Source: Candidatus Fischerbacteria bacterium RBG_13_37_8
Lineage (GTDB): Bacteria; Acidobacteriota; HRBIN11; MFGW01
NCBI GenBank assembly: GCA_001780385.1
Contig: MFGW01000195.1
Span: 19,934-39,867, forward strand
Reading direction: 5' to 3'
Length of the DNA: 19,934 nt
Position numbers and translations under genes: made by a program. Of this stretch, positions 15,262 to 19,934 are shown one piece after another. Position 1 is the stretch's first letter. Every line of letters starts with the position of its first letter. Under the pieces are notes generated by a model. That model was not told the origin of the DNA, made no database searches, and worked only from the letters and a program-made list of their open reading frames with translations.

Positions 15262-16353
15262 TCAGCCTTCAAAAGCCCGAAGTTTTAATTCTATATTATG
15301 TTCTTTCAGAAAAGCTTTAAAAGTTTCCTTATCAATGCTTTTTTCATATGCTTCTTCGGGAAAAACTATTTTGCTCATCACAAATTCCATCAGACATTGA
15401 TCCATGGAATACATCCCTTGTTTTTTCCCGGTTTGAATTACCGAGTTTATCATAGCTGTTTTCCCTTCTCTGACTGCATTAGCGACAGCGGAAGAGGAAA
15501 AGAGCAATTCAATTGCTGCAATTCTGCCGCCCTCCGTGCGTTTGAGCAATTGCTGAGAAACTATGCCGCGGAGCACATGCGAAAGAACAATACGTATCTC
15601 TTCCTGTTCATCAGCAGGAAAAACACCGATAATCCTGTCAATACTTTTTGCCGCGCTATTGGTATGAAGTGTAGCAAATACTAAAATCCCGGTCTCTGCT
15701 GCATGAAGAGCGGTGGATATTGTTTCAAGGTCTCTCATTTCTCCAACCAGGATACAATCCGGATCCTCTCTTATTGCTGCACGCAATGCATCAGCAAATG
15801 ATGTCGTGTGCTGTCCTAATTCACGCTGCGTTATTAATGATTTTTTACTTTGATGTACGAACTCGATAGGATCTTCAATAGTAATAATATGAAATTTTTT
15901 ATTTTCATTGATATGATTGATTATCGCTGCAAGAGTAGTTGATTTGCCGCTTCCGGTGGGACCGGTGGTAAGAATCAATCCCTGGTCCATCATAGCATAT
16001 TTCTCGATTTGAGCCGGAAGTCCAAGTTCTTCAAGGCTTAGGATATGATCAGGAATGATTCGGAAAGTGGCACCCATTCCTTTTTCCTGTTTAAAAATAT
16101 TTACCCTGAATCTTCCAACGCCCTCAAGGTGATACGCAAAATCATATTCACCTGCTTTCACAAATGCTGCCCATATTCCTTTTGGTACAATAGGACCCAT
16201 GAGATTTTCATAATCTGTTTGACTGATCGCTTTGTATCGAAGCCGTTCTAAATCACCATATACACGCAGAACCGGAGGGGAACCGACAGATAAATGTAAA
16301 TCCGAAGCGCCTTTGTCATTCATTAATTTTAAGAAACGATCTATTTTATTCAT
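15262..16353 (-). CDS. pilT: Type IV pilus retraction ATPase PilT
   Basis: PilT is the hexameric motor that depolymerises type IV pili and drives twitching motility. The 363 residues include an N-terminal PAS-like domain (SDLHLSVGSPPVLRVYG, 17-33). The RecA-like core has Walker A GPTGSGKST (131-139), Asp box ITIEDPIEFVH (157-167), Walker B ILVGEMRDLE (201-210) and His box ATLHTNSAAKSIDR (227-240). The C-terminal NAVREGKTAMINSVIQTG region corresponds to the AIRNLIRE region of classical PilT but is divergent there. Length is typical. It follows the HEAT-PilT gene by six bases and is followed by the acetate kinase fusion after 50 bases, all on one strand. The upstream ribosome binding site is weak, consistent with coupled translation. 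Confidence 0.93.
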   Translation of the reverse strand: MNKIDRFLKLMNDKGASDLHLSVGSPPVLRVYGDLERLRYKAISQTDYENLMGPIVPKGIWAAFVKAGEYDFAYHLEGVGRFRVNIFKQEKGMGATFRIIPDHILSLEELGLPAQIEKYAMMDQGLILTTGPTGSGKSTTLAAIINHINENKKFHIITIEDPIEFVHQSKKSLITQRELGQHTTSFADALRAAIREDPDCILVGEMRDLETISTALHAAETGILVFATLHTNSAAKSIDRIIGVFPADEQEEIRIVLSHVLRGIVSQQLLKRTEGGRIAAIELLFSSSAVANAVREGKTAMINSVIQTGKKQGMYSMDQCLMEFVMSKIVFPEEAYEKSIDKETFKAFLKEHNIELKLRAFEG

Positions 16354-16359
16354 AAGTTG

Positions 16360-18825
16360 CTACTTGGATTCTAAAAATGGTTCAATGAGTTCTTTTTTAA
16401 ATGCTTTTGCAAAAGCAGACATCGGATTAACTTTTTTATCCTGCACAAGCTTCAGGAGAGATTGATCAAGCAAACTCATGCCAAGATGCTGACTGGTTTG
16501 TTGAATAGAGGGAATCTGGAATGTTTTTCCTTCGCGAATAAGTGCTGCAATAGCTTGTGTAACCACGAGAATTTCAAAAGCTGGTATTACACCTTTTTTA
16601 TCAATAGTCGGCAGGAGAACTTGCGTTATGATAGCTTTCAATGATTCAGAAATCATGATACGAACCTGCCATTGTTCTTCGGGAGGAAAGGTACCGATTA
16701 TGCGGTCGATCGAACTGGCGGCGTTAGTCGTATGAAGCGTAGTTAAAACAAGGTGACCAGTTTCAGCCGCCGTGATAGCCATTCGCACGGTTTCCAGGTC
16801 TCTCATTTCACCAACGAGTATCACATCAGGATCTTCGCGTAATGATGCGCGTAAAGCTGAAGAAAACGTTTCAGTATGTGAATTGACTTCTCTTTGATTA
16901 ATCAGGGCTACTTTATTTCCGTGCACGTATTCTATTGGATCTTCAATCGTAATAATATGTGCGCTTCTTGTTTCATTAATTAAGTCTACCAGAGCGGCAA
17001 GAGTAGTAGTTTTTCCGCACCCTGATGGACCAGTGACCAGTATCATTCCTTGATGGTAATGAGCTAATTCTCTCATATTTTGCGGTAGTCCGATACTATC
17101 AAATACGGGAACTTTTTGCGGAATAATGCGAAAGACGGCATCTATGCCGTGCCGTTGAACAAAGACATTTGTTCTGAATCTGCCTATACCGGGCACCTTG
17201 TAACAAAAATCAACATTTTTTTGTTTGCCGAGAGCTGCGAGCTGTTGATCATTCAATATTTCAATAAGAATTCGCTGACTTTCCATCGCTGCTATGGGAG
17301 GATAATCAACAGGGATAAGTTCACCATGAATACGCATGACTGGATTATTACCGAGTGCAATATGAAAATCGGAAGCTCCCTGCGAAATGGCATATTTTAA
17401 AAAATCATTAATTTTAGGTGATTTAATATTCTTTAAATTAACTTCCTCATGCTTTTCTTCAACAATAATTCGCTTTACATCTGAACCGCTGATTTCTTCG
17501 AGAGCGACAGCAGCCCTTTCTCTCAGATAATCCTCTTCATGTTCGTATAATTTTTTAAGATAGGGCATAGCTGCTGGATTCCTGATAAGACGCAACGCTT
17601 CAATTATTTCTAATTTTTCTTCCTTGTTTGCTATGCCGAGTAATTCTATAAGATAGGTAACTGCTTTTGGTTCTTTCAGCACACCAAGCGCTTCAATAGC
17701 GCACAGCCTTGTTTCTTCAGATTGTAACATATTAACCAGGGGTGCAAAAGCCCGCAGATCGCGAATTTTACCAAGTGTTTCAGCTGCGCAATAACGGAAC
17801 CACCAATCCTCATGGTTTAAAAGGCGTATCAAAGAAGGAACAGCTCTCGGATCTTCGATCGTAATTCCAATATTGTCTGCCAATTCTCTGACTACGGGAT
17901 CCCTGTCTTCCATGAGCACTAATATGCCTTCAATGAATTTGTCGGAACACTCCTTTAGCGAATGCAATGCTCTTTCTCGAATCCAGCCAAAAGCATCCTT
18001 AAATGCCAGCAGAAATTTACGCATTATTTTTACCGGATCAGATTTAAGTAATAATTGAGAAGCTATTCTCCTGATATTTGGATTGCTGTCCCGCAAAAAA
18101 CTAATTATTTCATCTTCCAGGTCTGCGCGGCTTTCTTTTACCTGGTTGAGCAAAGCAGCGACAGCTACTTCCTGAATTCGTGGAGTATCCTGTCGAATAA
18201 TTTTCAGAAGAATGTTAATAAGCCGCTCATCAACATAATTAGAAAGTGCTTTAATAGCTCTGAATCGTACTTCCTCTTCCTCATCATTAAAAAGCGGCAC
18301 GCAACTCCATAATGCTTGTGGCTGGTTTGTTCCGACAAGATAGGCAAGCGCCTGTAATTTATGATGAGGAATAACATCACTGAGCATCATGGTTGCTAAT
18401 GATATCCCGTGTGCCTGGTCAAGCTTGGGTATAAGCTCAAGAACAACTCCCCTGAAATAATCTTCTTTGTGGGTAGCGTATAATCTTAAGTATTTTAATA
18501 GATGGGTGCCTGCAATATAGGTTATGAGTTGCAAGAGATATTGATGATCTTTTTCACCCTTGTTCCTTGAAAAGAGTACTATTTTTTCAATTTTTGCCGG
18601 ATCATTGATATTCGCGACGATTCTTGCCGCAGTTCCTTTTAATTCTTCCTTGTCTATCAGCATCCATGCTATTTCTTCAAATGCAATATCGGTTAACTGT
18701 GATAATTTTGCCAGGAGTTCTTCTAATTCTTCCGCTGAAGTCCATTGATGAGCCTTGAGTTTCTGCAATATATATTTTTTTTCTGAAATGAAGGATTTTT
18801 TAATTTCTTCCCATTTAATAACCAT
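16360..18825 (-). CDS. HEAT-repeat protein fused to a PilT/PilU-family ATPase
   Basis: An 821-residue fusion. About residues 1-450 are helical, and from about 150 they form HEAT repeats with units such as DEEEEVRFRAIKALSNY (181-197), HEDWWFRYCAAETLGKI (338-354) and HEEDYLRERAAVALEEI (429-445). After a short linker, residues 468-821 are a full PilT-type motor: N-domain SDFHIALGNNPVMRIHG, Walker A GPSGCGKTT (599-607), Asp box ITIEDPIEYVH (625-635), Walker B VILVGEMRDLE, His box TTLHTTNAASSIDR (695-708) and ALIREGKTFQI near the end. The ATPase motifs are intact, so an active motor is likely. HEAT arrays usually bind proteins; here they may link a second PilT/PilU-like retraction motor to a polar or regulatory partner. 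It heads the cluster that continues with pilT and the acetate kinase fusion. The start at 18825 has a weak ribosome binding site. Confidence 0.9.
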   Translation of the reverse strand: MVIKWEEIKKSFISEKKYILQKLKAHQWTSAEELEELLAKLSQLTDIAFEEIAWMLIDKEELKGTAARIVANINDPAKIEKIVLFSRNKGEKDHQYLLQLITYIAGTHLLKYLRLYATHKEDYFRGVVLELIPKLDQAHGISLATMMLSDVIPHHKLQALAYLVGTNQPQALWSCVPLFNDEEEEVRFRAIKALSNYVDERLINILLKIIRQDTPRIQEVAVAALLNQVKESRADLEDEIISFLRDSNPNIRRIASQLLLKSDPVKIMRKFLLAFKDAFGWIRERALHSLKECSDKFIEGILVLMEDRDPVVRELADNIGITIEDPRAVPSLIRLLNHEDWWFRYCAAETLGKIRDLRAFAPLVNMLQSEETRLCAIEALGVLKEPKAVTYLIELLGIANKEEKLEIIEALRLIRNPAAMPYLKKLYEHEEDYLRERAAVALEEISGSDVKRIIVEEKHEEVNLKNIKSPKINDFLKYAISQGASDFHIALGNNPVMRIHGELIPVDYPPIAAMESQRILIEILNDQQLAALGKQKNVDFCYKVPGIGRFRTNVFVQRHGIDAVFRIIPQKVPVFDSIGLPQNMRELAHYHQGMILVTGPSGCGKTTTLAALVDLINETRSAHIITIEDPIEYVHGNKVALINQREVNSHTETFSSALRASLREDPDVILVGEMRDLETVRMAITAAETGHLVLTTLHTTNAASSIDRIIGTFPPEEQWQVRIMISESLKAIITQVLLPTIDKKGVIPAFEILVVTQAIAALIREGKTFQIPSIQQTSQHLGMSLLDQSLLKLVQDKKVNPMSAFAKAFKKELIEPFLESK

Positions 18826-18846
18826 ATGCTTTTACTCATGAACATT

Positions 18847-18863
18847 TTCGGAATTTTTCCGAA
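18847..18863. promoter_or_regulatory. Perfect 7-bp inverted repeat upstream of the HEAT-PilT gene
   Basis: TTCGGAA and TTCCGAA surround a three-base TTT centre, 21 bases before the HEAT-PilT start codon. It lies between the antiporter stop and that gene, so it may be an operator, a leader hairpin or the stem of an antiporter transcript terminator. The lack of a T-run on the minus strand argues against a classical terminator. Confidence 0.35.
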
Positions 18864-18918
18864 TATCTTTAGAAATTTATCATAACATATACATCCAGTA
18901 AAAAAAAGTGAAAAAGAA

Positions 18919-19934
18919 TTAGAAAAATAGTAAGGTATGAAGAATGAAAAGAGGAAACAGGATAAGAACGCTATAGACAAAATAACCAAAAAAACTGGGC
19001 ATGTAAATACCACGCTCTTCCGCGATAGCTTTTATCATAAAATTGGGTCCATTGCCAATATAAGTATTCGCACCCATAAACACAGCTCCAAGACTGATAG
19101 CACGCAAGACATCCACCGAGATGCCGATAATTTCTTTTTTCAAAGGCAATCCTTGTGCAAGAGAAAGAAATGTTAAATAGGTAGGTGTATTGTCAAGAAA
19201 CGATGACAGTATACCTGTCATCCAGAAAAATTCCCAGGGCTTATTAACTCCCAGTTCAGCTCCACGCGCACGCAGAATATCAAGTGCAGGTATCATGGTC
19301 AGAAATATACCAAAAAATAATACCGCAACTTCTACAATAGGATGATAGGTAAATTCATTTCGCCTTCTGTATGCACGCGGAGTGATTCGCAAAGAAAGTA
19401 ATGCTAATAATATCATTATGATTTCCCTGTGCGGTGATATGGGCACAAAGGCAACACAAGCTATTATGCCTGCCAACAATATAAAATTCTTTTGACCGAA
19501 AAGCATCAAAGGACGTATTATAAGTTTCTCTCTTTTTATTGAATAAATGGGTTCCTTTTTCCAATAGTAACTATCAAACAAAAAATAAACAAAAAGAACA
19601 ATACTCACCATGAAAAGCCATTCAGGAAAAAGTGAGAAGGTCCATTTAAACGGTACGCCTTTCAAATATCCCATGTAAAGAGGAGGATCTCCAAGAGGAG
19701 TAAGACATCCCCCAATATTAGCAACAAGAAAAATAAAGAAAATAACAGTATGCGAAATATACTTTCTCTCGAGGTTAATTCTCAAGACAGGTCTTATGAG
19801 GAGCATCGCGGCGCCTGTAGTTCCTATAAATGATGCCATTACACTCCCAATAGCTAAAAAAAGCGTGTTCACAAATGGAGTAGACGTGATATCTCCCATT
19901 AAAAAAATACCACCCGAAATAATGTATAGAGCAC
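18919..19934 (-). CDS. NhaD/ArsB-type (ion transporter superfamily) antiporter, 5'-truncated by the window edge
   Basis: A multi-pass membrane transporter of the NhaD/CitM/ArsB group, most like sodium:proton antiporters of the NhaD type. Recognisable motifs, in order from the ATG at 19899: a PFVNTLFLAIG stretch, GTTGAAMLLIRPVLR, ANIGGCLTPLGDPPLYMG, SSFLDNTPTYLTF and GANTYIGNGPNFMIKAIAE. These are the two re-entrant loop regions and conserved Asp/Asn positions of the superfamily. The frame stays open past the ATG at 19899 to the window end (ALYIISGGIFL), and that extension also looks like NhaD sequence. The ATG is therefore internal and the true start lies beyond 19934. It would exchange Na+ for H+ across the inner membrane, though the ion is not proven by sequence. 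It ends 93 bases before the HEAT-PilT gene. Confidence 0.85.
   Translation of the reverse strand, partial: ALYIISGGIFLMGDITSTPFVNTLFLAIGSVMASFIGTTGAAMLLIRPVLRINLERKYISHTVIFFIFLVANIGGCLTPLGDPPLYMGYLKGVPFKWTFSLFPEWLFMVSIVLFVYFLFDSYYWKKEPIYSIKREKLIIRPLMLFGQKNFILLAGIIACVAFVPISPHREIIMILLALLSLRITPRAYRRRNEFTYHPIVEVAVLFFGIFLTMIPALDILRARGAELGVNKPWEFFWMTGILSSFLDNTPTYLTFLSLAQGLPLKKEIIGISVDVLRAISLGAVFMGANTYIGNGPNFMIKAIAEERGIYMPSFFGYFVYSVLILFPLFILHTLLFF

Overview
The window is a 20 kb chromosomal segment from a bacterium of fairly low GC content that uses the standard genetic code. It carries ParB, a bactofilin, two PilT-family pilus-retraction ATPases, and a set of envelope glycosyltransferases and lipid-linked sugar genes. 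This suits a Gram-negative bacterium with type IV pili. The unusual domain fusions and the many unrelated intergenic repeats remind me of genomes of poorly cultured phyla such as Omnitrophota and its relatives. That placement is an impression, not something the sequence proves.

Left part (1-3074): the 3' portion of parB, then a bactofilin on the same strand. Convergent to them lies an overlapping pair: a SAM methyltransferase with an N-terminal Cys4 zinc ribbon and a UbiA-family prenyltransferase resembling decaprenyl-phosphate phosphoribosyltransferases. A 356-base gap with an inverted-repeat element follows.

Middle (3431-10376, + strand): a GT4 glycosyltransferase, an unusual short UvrA, a 380-base AT-rich gap, dCTP deaminase, and a large multi-pass GT-C-like membrane protein. 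The last gene ends inside a 331-bp foldback element (10358-10688) with long imperfect terminal inverted repeats. The convergent tsaD gene ends inside the opposite repeat, so the element supplies the stop codons of both neighbours.

Right part (10663-19934, - strand), in transcription order: an NhaD/ArsB-type antiporter (5' end off the window), a HEAT-repeat/PilT fusion ATPase, PilT, a three-part protein (cyclic-nucleotide-binding-like domain + acetate kinase + PduL-type phosphotransacylase), era and tsaD. The two PilT-family genes and the acetate kinase fusion are tightly spaced and look like one transcription unit. era has its own good sigma-70 promoter.

The most notable item is the CNB-AckA-PduL fusion. 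It puts both steps from acetyl-CoA to acetate plus ATP on one chain behind a regulatory-looking domain, and it sits just downstream of ATP-consuming pilus motors. Also worth attention are the HEAT-PilT fusion, the UvrA that lacks its insertion domain and has LSLGE in place of the first LSGGE, and the foldback element between two convergent genes.
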